A DNA stretch of 18,616 nucleotides from Treponema sp. (GTDB lineage Bacteria; Spirochaetota; Spirochaetia; Treponematales; Treponemataceae): assembly GCA_018385415.1 (NCBI GenBank), contig JAHAZA010000016.1:1-18616 (forward strand), in the 5' to 3' direction. Under the pieces are notes generated by a model that was given only the letters and a program-made list of their open reading frames with translations, searched no databases and was not told the origin of the DNA. The position numbers and the translations under genes were made by a program. Shown one piece after another: positions 1-5,761 of the stretch. Within the stretch, counting starts at the first letter, position 1. Every line of letters starts with the position of its first letter.

Positions 1-434
1 AAAAAAATGAGTGATATGCTGTCTTCACTAAAAGACGTAAAAATTCTGGACAATAAAGTTACAATAAAAATTGCAGTTACCCAGGAAGTTGTTGCTCAGC
101 TTGAATCATTAGCAGAAGAATTACTAAGGTAACCCACAATTCTTAGGTATTACAAAGCTAATACAAGAGAATATTGAAACTTTTTCCATAACTTATAAAT
201 TACAGACTGAATTTGCGCCGGACTTATGGAATCAAGTAAAACGCACTTTTAAATCTGGCAAAAAATTCAGAAAAGAAAAAGAGGATGGAAAACAATTTGT
301 CCAGGTATGTTCTGCAGACTTTAAGAAAGGAGTTGCCGGACTAATCCTCATAAAAAAAGACAACCTGCTTTTTACGGGCAAGTTGCTTTTAAGATTTTTG
401 ACTCTTGAAAAAAATCCAGGTGTACGCTATTGAA
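1..434 (+). pseudogene. Frameshifted 3' part of an unidentified gene
   Basis: One frame is open from the window edge (first ATG at 7) to TAA at 130-132 and ends in ...LESLAEELLR. A second frame opens at 128, just after an in-frame TAA at 125-127, and runs to TGA at 432-434 with no ATG, GTG or TTG near its beginning. It can therefore only be translated as a continuation of the first frame. The joined product reads as one plausible soluble, Lys/Glu-rich protein (first part KILDNKVTIKIAV, second part QFVQVCSADFKKGVAGLI). A further slip near 370-405 would give GQVAFKIFDS instead of the present ending. I read this as a gene broken by small indels and missing its 5' part in this window. The family is not recognised; a DnaX-type C-terminal domain was considered without conviction. 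Sequencing or assembly error is an alternative. Confidence 0.5.
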
Positions 435-476
435 GACGGCAAAGTTTATGTAAGTGAGGCTAACGTCGTACGCTAA
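411..476 (+). pseudogene. carB: carB fragment (end of second ATP-grasp domain)
   Basis: In the frame ending at TAA 474-476 the translation contains YAIEDGKVYVSEAN. This resembles the CarB segment that normally precedes NPRASRTVPF in the large subunit of carbamoyl-phosphate synthetase. Homology stops at the Asn codon (462-464) and is replaced by V-V-R-stop, exactly where a hairpin-rich stretch starts. The next recognisable CarB residues begin at 569. In an intact gene roughly 60 residues lie between these points; here only about 105 bases of unrelated sequence do. The overlapping preceding frame (stop at 432-434) shows that the fragment is not part of a functional gene. The match is short, so confidence is moderate; the carB fragment directly downstream in the correct order is the main support. 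Confidence 0.5.
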
Positions 477-573
477 CGCGTACTTACCGAGTTTGCAAAG
501 CAAACTCTCAAATGTACACTGATAGTTTTGCTATGCAAAACTAGGGAAGCAACCGTCAGGTTGCGACATTCCC
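450..573. repeat. Array of consecutive short perfect hairpins
   Basis: Four perfect inverted repeats follow one another. They are GTACGC/GCGTAC (468-483, loop TAAC), GAGTTTGC/GCAAACTC (489-507, loop AAA), TAGTTTTGC/GCAAAACTA (523-543, loop TAT) and GCAACC/GGTTGC (549-564, loop GTCA). The last is enclosed by GGGAA 544-548 and TTCCC 569-573. The first is flanked by GTAAGT 450-455 and ACTTAC 482-487. A short direct repeat is also present: GCTAACG at 459-465 and 472-478, each followed by CGTAC. The array lies exactly between the two carB fragments and has no coding sense in any frame. It looks like an inserted small palindromic element, or a cluster of them, rather than a terminator, since no T-run follows any hairpin. 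I see no second copy in this window. Confidence 0.75.
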
Positions 574-1036
574 TGGAGTTGACCCGATTTTGGGACCTGA
601 AATGCGTTCGACTGGTGAAGTTTTGGGACTTGCTGAAACTTTCCCTCTGGCATTCTACAAATCTCAGGAAGCTGCTGGAAGTGAGTTGCCTCATGCACCT
701 GCTGCATGGGAAAACAAGAAGGTTTTGATTTCTTTGAGCAATAAGGAAAGTCAGAAAGACCAGGTTTTGATGATTGGAAAAACTCTCAAAGATTTGGGAT
801 TTACTCTTGTGGGCACTCAGGGAACTGCCGACTTCTACAACGCAAACGGAATTAAATGCGACGTTGTAAATAAAATTGGTGCCGGTCGCCCGGATTTAGT
901 GGACATGATTATGAACAAGGAAGTTTGCCTTGTAATCAACACACCAAAGGCAAAACGCAACTATGCAGAAAACCGTAAGACAATCCGCAAGGTTGCGACG
1001 AGTTAAATCTCTGCAGGAATATCACAGTCTGGTTAA
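545..1036 (+). pseudogene. carB: carB C-terminal fragment (allosteric MGS-like domain)
   Basis: From 569 the frame reads FPGVDPILGPEMRSTGEV, a hallmark of the carbamoyl-phosphate synthetase large subunit just before its C-terminal allosteric domain. The methylglyoxal-synthase-like domain follows (KVLISLSNKE, LGFTLVGTQGTADF, VVNKIGAGRPDLVDMI, LVINTPKAKRN, TIRKVATS). Translation stops at TAA 1004-1006, but the same frame continues ISAGIS from 1007, the kind of residues seen near the natural CarB C-terminus after a missing IPYxTT-type strand. About eight codons thus seem to have been lost or replaced by a stop. No acceptable start and ribosome-binding site precede the fragment. Intact CarB is about 1,050-1,080 residues; only about 145 are left here. 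The intact enzyme makes carbamoyl phosphate for pyrimidines and arginine; this copy cannot. Confidence 0.8.
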
Positions 1037-1038
1037 AC

Positions 1039-1088
1039 AAACAAAACTCCCGTCGGTCAGAAAAATGTGACCGACGGGAGTTTTGTTT
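1039..1088. terminator. Strong bidirectional terminator
   Basis: There is a perfect 21-bp stem (1039-1059 with 1068-1088), GC-rich in its core (CTCCCGTCGGTCA) and A/T at its base, with an 8-nt loop. U-rich tracts follow on both strands. It ends the carB remnant on the plus strand and dfx on the minus strand. Confidence 0.93.
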
Positions 1089-1129
1089 TTGTTATCTAAA
1101 GTTGAAAAAGTGATAATAGAAGTATTTTA

Positions 1130-1507
1130 TTACTCACTCTTCCACAATTTATGAAGATTGCAGTATTCGTATGCTGCTGTTATCTTTTCACCAGGGGCCA
1201 GTAAAAAATGAGCTTTTGGTTCTTGCCCGGGTTTAAGATATTTTTTTTGAATACCTCTGTCGGTCTGTAAAAGAATCCATTCGATGTAATGTTCTTCCAA
1301 TGAGGGGTGGGGAATTGAACCGACTGCGACGCATACCTTGTTCCCCAATTTTTTGATAACAGGTATATGTTTTTCAAAAGCTCCATCTGTTACAGATAGT
1401 TCAAGAACCTGCATTTCTTCCCCGCAACAAATTGTGGGCATTCCAGAATCTTTTACGATTACGATTACTTTTCCGCAGTGTCTGCAGTAATAGAATTTTA
1501 ATTCCAT
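1130..1507 (-). CDS. dfx: Desulfoferrodoxin, class I (2Fe) superoxide reductase
   Basis: This 125-residue cytoplasmic enzyme reduces superoxide to hydrogen peroxide without releasing oxygen, a typical defence of anaerobes. The N-terminal desulforedoxin-like centre has C8-x2-C11 and adjacent C27-C28, which bind Fe(Cys)4. The catalytic Fe(His)4Cys centre is complete: H47 in EKHIPV, H67 in IPHPS, H73 in EEHYIEW, and C116 and H119 in YCNLH. The lysine before the first His (K46) is the conserved catalytic residue. The start is set by AGGAGG about 6 nt before the ATG at 1507; an upstream extension of the frame to 1639 has no such site and no family similarity. The gene is monocistronic and is closed by the terminator at 1039-1088. 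As remembered, T. pallidum has only the one-centre neelaredoxin type, so the four-cysteine centre is a notable difference. Confidence 0.95.
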   Translation of the reverse strand: MELKFYYCRHCGKVIVIVKDSGMPTICCGEEMQVLELSVTDGAFEKHIPVIKKLGNKVCVAVGSIPHPSLEEHYIEWILLQTDRGIQKKYLKPGQEPKAHFLLAPGEKITAAYEYCNLHKLWKSE

Positions 1508-1641
1508 AGAATTCCTCCTATATGGAATTATGTTAGCGCAGAATTTGCTATGTGTAATCGACAAAAGTTGTGAAAGAATAATCAGAATATGGGCAGAGTG
1601 TATGGTTACCGACACAAAGCCCCAAAGGAATTGAAACATAG
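1508..1641. other. Non-coding dfx upstream region
   Basis: Apart from the dfx ribosome-binding site, nothing convincing was found. The dfx frame stays open to 1639, but the encoded 44 residues lack family similarity and are probably chance. Together with the dehydrogenase scrap (1642-1734) and the stretch before plsC, this makes about 300 bases without an intact gene. No clear promoter with both boxes was seen for dfx. Confidence 0.5.
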
Positions 1642-1734
1642 TTAATCAGATACTTTCTTAAGCTCTTAAGTCACTGTAGCTCCCACAGCACCCAAACCGA
1701 TAAGTAAAACATTTTTTATCTTAATAATCTTTTT
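1642..1734 (-). pseudogene. Remnant of a Rossmann-fold dehydrogenase N-terminus
   Basis: On the minus strand, 1734 down to 1669 reads NVLLIGLGAVGATVT, a textbook beta-strand plus GxGxxG dinucleotide-binding turn. An in-frame TAA (1666-1668) follows, then ELKKVSD and a second stop (1642-1644). Reading through the first stop gives ...GATVT-x-ELKKVSD, as expected of the first beta-alpha unit in a ketopantoate-reductase (PanE/ApbA) type or similar NAD(P)-dependent enzyme. No ATG precedes it in frame and nothing of the rest of the enzyme follows, so this is a gene scrap. The exact enzyme cannot be determined from about 25 residues, and chance similarity is possible. Confidence 0.4.
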
Positions 1735-1812
1735 CTTTGTATAGGATAATTAATTGTGAAGGAGTTACCCGTTTGAATTAAATATCAATTAATGGTATCA
1801 TTTAGAGGATTT

Positions 1813-2550
1813 ATGGCAAAGAAAAAAAATAGAAGTTTTGCGATTTTATTTAAGAGTATATCGAAAAACTTTTTAAACATTATTAAACATTATCCCAATA
1901 TGATTTATGTTGCTAATCATCCGGAAAAGTTTACCTCGGATGAGCAATATGAAGTTGGGTTGAAATTAATAAAGCTTCTCATCGATACTTGTCAAATTAA
2001 AGTCGAAGCATATGGATTTGAAAATATTCCTGAAAAAGACGGATTTTATCTCTGCGCCAATCATCAGGAAAAATTTGATCCATTAGCAATTTGGTATACT
2101 TTCCCACGTAAAATAGGTGTTATCCTTGATGATAAAGCTACACATCGTCCTTTTATTCGTGAAATCTGTCTTTTGATAAAATCTCAGAAATTATTACGCA
2201 AAGATATACGCTCTACAATAAACAGTAATCGAGCGATTACTGAAGATCTTTCAAGTGGAATTAACTATATGATTTTCCCTGAAGGTGGATATGAAGTGGA
2301 AGAGAAAAGTCTTGGTGAGTTTCATGCAGGAAGTTTTAAGAGCCCCATGCGTGCTCATTGTCCAATTGTACCTGTATGTATTGTTGATTCCTATTGCATT
2401 TTTGATAAAGGCTATAAAACTACAAAACCTATTCAGATTCATTATTTGAAGCCAATTATGCCTGAAGAATATGAAGGTTTAAAAACTCAGGAACTGGCAA
2501 TGCTTGTTAAGAAAAGAATACAAGAAGAACATGATTTATATCAGCTATAA
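1813..2550 (+). CDS. 1-acyl-sn-glycerol-3-phosphate acyltransferase-like (PlsC family)
   Basis: This 245-residue member of the glycerolipid acyltransferase family transfers an acyl chain to lysophosphatidic acid or a related acceptor at the inner membrane. The catalytic HX4D motif is N-H84-QEKF-D89. The acceptor-binding motif is FPEGG (155-159) and a CPIVPV segment follows at 183-188. There is no obvious N-terminal transmembrane helix; the N-terminus is basic. I chose the ATG at 1813 because AGAGGA precedes it closely. The in-frame ATG at 1792 has no ribosome-binding site, and an AAGGAG at about 1759-1764 lies too far upstream of either. The gene is flanked by a remnant upstream and a terminator downstream, so it is probably transcribed alone. 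The true substrate could be another lysolipid, since this subgroup is diverse. Confidence 0.82.
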   Translation: MAKKKNRSFAILFKSISKNFLNIIKHYPNMIYVANHPEKFTSDEQYEVGLKLIKLLIDTCQIKVEAYGFENIPEKDGFYLCANHQEKFDPLAIWYTFPRKIGVILDDKATHRPFIREICLLIKSQKLLRKDIRSTINSNRAITEDLSSGINYMIFPEGGYEVEEKSLGEFHAGSFKSPMRAHCPIVPVCIVDSYCIFDKGYKTTKPIQIHYLKPIMPEEYEGLKTQELAMLVKKRIQEEHDLYQL

Positions 2551-2597
2551 AAAAAGCGTTCAGCAATTTGAAATTCAAACTACTGAACGCTTTTTTT
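2549..2597. terminator. Bidirectional terminator between convergent genes
   Basis: AAAAAAAGCGTTCAG (2549-2563) pairs with CTGAACGC followed by T8 (2583-2598). The loop itself contains TTTGAA/TTCAAA. A- and T-runs on the two sides let it serve the acyltransferase (+) and the EIIC-like gene (-). Confidence 0.9.
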
Positions 2598-2629
2598 TAT
2601 ATCTGCATTTTAACAAAACTAAAAATCAA

Positions 2630-3727
2630 TTAAGCAAGTGTTAAATCGCCTTCTTTAATCCAGCCAAGCTTTCTGAAAAGCAAGCCTAACGCCCAGCTGA
2701 TTACTGCTGGAAGTGCAAAGCATACAAGCACAAGACCAAGCCACTGGAACCATCCTGGATTAATTGCAGAAGCACCATTTTCAACTGCTTTTGCACTTGG
2801 TTCAAGCCAGCCTGTAATTACACCAATAGGACCAACAAGACCACAGGTTCCCATTCCAGAAGAAATAGGAGCACCGTTCATTTCCATTTTGAAAATACAT
2901 GTTGCAATTGGACCTGTAATCATTGAAGCAACTGTAGGTGGAATCCAGATTAAAGGATTCTTGATGATGTTTGGCATCTGGAGCATTGAAGTTCCCAGTC
3001 CCTGACTTAAAAGTCCTGATGTTTTATTTTCTTTATAAGACATAACTGCAAAACCAACCATCTGTGCACAACAACCTGCAACAGCAGCTCCACCTGCAAG
3101 TCCTGTTAAAACAAATGCTGCACAGATTGCTGCAGAGCTGATAGGAAGTGTAAGTGCAATACCTATGATTGCTGAAACGATAATTCCCATCCAGAATGGC
3201 TGAAGCTCTGTTGCCCACATTACAAGTTTACCGATAGATGCTGCTGCATCACCGATATATTTAGCTGTAAGAACAGTCAGCAGGCTTCCTGCAAGAATTG
3301 TAACAAGTGGTGTTACAATAATATCAACCTTTGTTTTTTTGCTTACAAGTTGTCCAACTTCTGCAGAAACAATTGCAATTACAAGAACTGCAAGCGGACC
3401 ACCTGCGCCACCTGTTACATTTGCAGCCGCACCTACAACAGCTGTTGAAAATAGAACTAATGGATCAACCTTCATTGCATTTGCAATTCCAATTCCCATT
3501 GCAGCTCCAACTACATTTGCATTCATTGCAAAAGTTCCTGCTGTAACAAGGAAGTTGAAGGCTTGAGTCAACATCAACTGGAAGGTGCTTTCATCCATGC
3601 TCTGTGGAATTTTCAAGAGCTGAGAACCTAATGTTTTAATGATAGTTCCAATAAGAAGAGAAGCGAAAAGACCTTGAGCCATTCCACTCATTGCATCAAT
3701 TAAATAACGTTTTACATATTTATTCAT
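2630..3727 (-). CDS. PTS EIIC-like / PfoR-type membrane protein
   Basis: This 365-residue, strongly hydrophobic protein has about nine or ten membrane segments rich in Gly and Ala (GAAANVTGGAGGPLAVLV, LTGLAGGAAVAGCCAQ). It matches the family known as PTS_EIIC_2, which includes the clostridial PfoR proteins. The conserved C-terminal stretch NGAPISSGMGTCGLVGPIG is typical. EIIC domains carry sugar across the membrane during PEP-dependent phosphorylation, but no EIIA, EIIB or sugar-metabolism gene lies next to it, so the substrate and even phosphotransfer coupling are unknown. AAGG lies about 7 nt before the ATG. A terminator hairpin fills most of the gap to the upstream htrA-like gene, so it either has its own promoter or depends on read-through. 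Family assignment is fairly secure, function is not. Confidence 0.8.
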   Translation of the reverse strand: MNKYVKRYLIDAMSGMAQGLFASLLIGTIIKTLGSQLLKIPQSMDESTFQLMLTQAFNFLVTAGTFAMNANVVGAAMGIGIANAMKVDPLVLFSTAVVGAAANVTGGAGGPLAVLVIAIVSAEVGQLVSKKTKVDIIVTPLVTILAGSLLTVLTAKYIGDAAASIGKLVMWATELQPFWMGIIVSAIIGIALTLPISSAAICAAFVLTGLAGGAAVAGCCAQMVGFAVMSYKENKTSGLLSQGLGTSMLQMPNIIKNPLIWIPPTVASMITGPIATCIFKMEMNGAPISSGMGTCGLVGPIGVITGWLEPSAKAVENGASAINPGWFQWLGLVLVCFALPAVISWALGLLFRKLGWIKEGDLTLA

Positions 3728-3737
3728 AATTTTGCCT

Positions 3738-3786
3738 TAAAAAAAAGTTGTCAAAACAATAGTATAAATCTATCATTTTGACAACT
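3738..3786 (-). terminator. Terminator of the htrA-like gene
   Basis: An 11-bp perfect stem AGTTGTCAAAA/TTTTGACAACT (3746-3756 with 3776-3786) contains a further ATAG/CTAT pairing in its loop. On the minus strand it is followed by a run of T (plus-strand A at 3738-3745), directly before the ribosome-binding site of the EIIC-like gene. Confidence 0.78.
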
Positions 3787-3813
3787 GATAATATTGTTTA
3801 GAAAATCAAAAAA

Positions 3814-5079
3814 TTAATTTGTATCGGCTACAAGTAACACTGTAACATTTATATTTTTTCTGTTTCTGTGAAGTGTAAGAGTTACAGACTCACCTGGACG
3901 TTTGCTTTCAAGTAGTGAAAGATAATCGGCGAGTGTAGAAACTTTTTCTCCATTAATTGCGACAATGATATCTCCACCAAGATAAATAGTTCTTGGATTA
4001 CGGGAACCATATCTTACAGCCTGAGTTCCCCCCTTAATAGCAGCTTTGTCTGCATTTCCGCCAGAGATAACCTGAGAAACAAGTACACCTCTGTTAATAT
4101 CAAGATTTGCGTAGTTTGCAATTGCTGTATTCATCTGCACTAGTTCGGCCTGAATAATTCCTCGCTGAACACTTCCGTAACGAAGAAGATCATTTACAAC
4201 GCGCTGTGCAGTTGCTGCAGGTACTGCAAATCCTACTCCGGCAGAGTTTCCGCTTGAAGAATAAATCATTGTATTAATACCAATCATTTTTCCAGAAGTA
4301 TCAAGGAGTGGACCTCCTGAGTTTCCCGGGTTGATTGCAGTGTCTGTCTGAATCATATCGCGGATGATTGTGTTATTGGAATTCTGAATTGGGCGACCTA
4401 AGCCAGAAACGATGCCTGTTGTCATTGTTCGTTCAAGACCGAATGGGTTACCGATTGCAATTACTTTCTGTCCAACTTTAAGGGCTGTTGAATCACCAAA
4501 TGCAATGGTTTTTAGAACTGTTCCCTGAGGAGGATTAAATTTAAGTACGGCAATGTCACTTTCTTCATCAAGACCTACAACTTTTCCTTCGAACTGTGAT
4601 CCATCAGAAAGTGAAATGTAAATCTTTGATGCACCTGAAACAACATGAACATTTGTTACAACATATCCGCGAGAATCAATGATGGAACCGGAACCACTTC
4701 CACCACTTTCAACTACTGGCTCTAAAAACCAGTTTACGCCCATTACCTGAGTTGTGATGTTTACAACAGCTTCGTTGCATTTTTCGTAAACATTGATATT
4801 CTGCTGTTCATCTACAGTATACTTTGTATCACTGGCAGATACTGAAATTTTAGGAATGGAATCAACCTCTGCTGATGCATTCGATTCTGTAAATGGTTCT
4901 TCTGTTTTGTGAGAAACTAATTCTGTAATCTGTCCTTCGGTTTCCTGGTCACTATTGTTTTCAGGAGCTTGGGAATTATGATTTTTAAGATTAAAGGCAA
5001 TCTGGAAAGAAATTGCGCCTACAACTGCAGCTGTAATAACAACTGCCATAACAATATGATGTTTTGAATATAATTTCAT
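3814..5079 (-). CDS. HtrA/DegS-type serine protease with one PDZ domain
   Basis: This 421-residue envelope protease degrades or processes misfolded periplasmic proteins. Residues 8-30 form a signal-anchor helix and are followed by a low-complexity Asn/Glu/Thr linker to about residue 85. The trypsin-like domain carries the full triad: H145 in VTNVHVV, D175 in EESDIAVLK and S254 in NPGNSGGPL. A single PDZ domain spans roughly 305-415 (GVLVSQVISGG, YLGGDIIVAINGEKV). One PDZ and an N-terminal anchor fit DegS or spirochaetal HtrA better than the two-PDZ DegP. No Shine-Dalgarno sequence is visible before the ATG at 5079; a TTCCCA/TAAAAT pair ends only 8 nt upstream, so the leader may be extremely short. 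The gene is divergent from the PEGA lipoprotein, with an inverted repeat between them. Confidence 0.94.
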   Translation of the reverse strand: MKLYSKHHIVMAVVITAAVVGAISFQIAFNLKNHNSQAPENNSDQETEGQITELVSHKTEEPFTESNASAEVDSIPKISVSASDTKYTVDEQQNINVYEKCNEAVVNITTQVMGVNWFLEPVVESGGSGSGSIIDSRGYVVTNVHVVSGASKIYISLSDGSQFEGKVVGLDEESDIAVLKFNPPQGTVLKTIAFGDSTALKVGQKVIAIGNPFGLERTMTTGIVSGLGRPIQNSNNTIIRDMIQTDTAINPGNSGGPLLDTSGKMIGINTMIYSSSGNSAGVGFAVPAATAQRVVNDLLRYGSVQRGIIQAELVQMNTAIANYANLDINRGVLVSQVISGGNADKAAIKGGTQAVRYGSRNPRTIYLGGDIIVAINGEKVSTLADYLSLLESKRPGESVTLTLHRNRKNINVTVLLVADTN

Positions 5080-5135
5080 AAAGACTATTTTATGCTTTTT
5101 TTATGTTTATGGGAATAAGAAAGGAATAGTGAAGT

Positions 5136-5157
5136 TTCTATATCGATTAATATAGAA
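5136..5157. promoter_or_regulatory. Inverted repeat in a divergent promoter region (possible operator)
   Basis: TTCTATAT-CGATTA-ATATAGAA is a perfect 8-bp dyad with a 6-nt centre. It sits in the 107-bp gap between the divergently transcribed protease and lipoprotein genes. No T-run follows, which argues against a terminator. A regulator binding here could control both genes. AT-rich dyads also arise by chance, so this is a suggestion. Confidence 0.4.
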
Positions 5158-5186
5158 CAATCCTTATAAAAAATATAAAATTAAGT

Positions 5187-5588
5187 ATGAGATCTTTTGG
5201 AAAATTTTTTATTCTTGCATTTTCTGTTTGTGTTTTGTCTATAATTACATCCTGTGAATCTAACGACTTTGATTTTTTTACAACTGTTGATGATAATAAA
5301 AATGCTACAATTACTCACGAAACTTCAGATAAACTCCTTGAACCGCTTTCAGTTGAAGAAACTGATTCCTTTTCTGCAGAGTTTGCATTAAGAACCGATG
5401 TTCCAAAAGCCAATGTATATATTAATGGGAATTATCAAGGCCGAAGCCCTTTACGAATTAAAGAGATGGTTCCAGGCTATTATAAATTAAAGGTTGAATT
5501 TGCTCAGTCAGTGTCTGAAATCATTATTAAAGAATATTTAATAGAGCTGGAATCTGGAAAGGTAAAAGAATTTTATATAGAAAAATAA
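5187..5588 (+). CDS. PEGA-domain lipoprotein
   Basis: This 133-residue exported protein starts with a basic residue and a hydrophobic helix that ends in the relaxed spirochaetal-style lipobox ITSC, giving C23 as the likely lipidated residue. After an acidic, Asn/Asp/Thr-rich linker, residues about 68-105 form a PEGA-type beta domain: ALRTDVPKANVYINGNYQGR, then SPLRIKEMVPGYYKLKVE. PEGA domains are small surface or periplasmic beta-folds often linked to envelope structures; no enzymatic residues are visible. There is no clear ribosome-binding site; the sequence before the ATG is AT-rich (TATAAAATTAAGT). It is divergent from the HtrA-like protease, which suggests a shared envelope role, but that is inference. 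Confidence 0.85.
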   Translation: MRSFGKFFILAFSVCVLSIITSCESNDFDFFTTVDDNKNATITHETSDKLLEPLSVEETDSFSAEFALRTDVPKANVYINGNYQGRSPLRIKEMVPGYYKLKVEFAQSVSEIIIKEYLIELESGKVKEFYIEK

Positions 5589-5684
5589 TCTCAATTCATT
5601 GTGGCACTTGCAATTAAATTAAAGTATTTTAAAGCTTAATGCCATGAAGACATTTATAAATAAATCATGACAATGGAAAATATG

Positions 5685-5713
5685 TTGCAAAATAAATTTC
5701 AGCGTTTTATAAT
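5685..5713 (+). promoter_or_regulatory. Sigma-70-type promoter of the chemoreceptor/MATE pair
   Basis: TTGCAA (5685-5690), a 17-nt spacer and a perfect TATAAT (5708-5713). Transcription would start near 5720, leaving a leader of about 40 nt before the ATG at 5762. No motility-sigma (sigma-28) type sequence was noticed. Confidence 0.72.
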
Positions 5714-5761
5714 AAACAATACTACACAAAATAACGAAAGATGAATTTGTTAGGAGATTTT

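Noticed and set aside
528..728. Open frame starting inside the hairpin array
   Set aside because: It is out of frame with the clear CarB similarity, and its product has no protein-like pattern.
1508..1639. 44-residue N-terminal extension of desulfoferrodoxin
   Set aside because: A strong ribosome-binding site fixes the start at 1507, and the family begins right there with its cysteine motif.
3331..3566. Plus-strand open frames opposite the EIIC-like gene
   Set aside because: They are low-complexity shadows (Leu/Gln- or Ala/Pro-rich) of Ala/Gly-rich membrane helices on the other strand.
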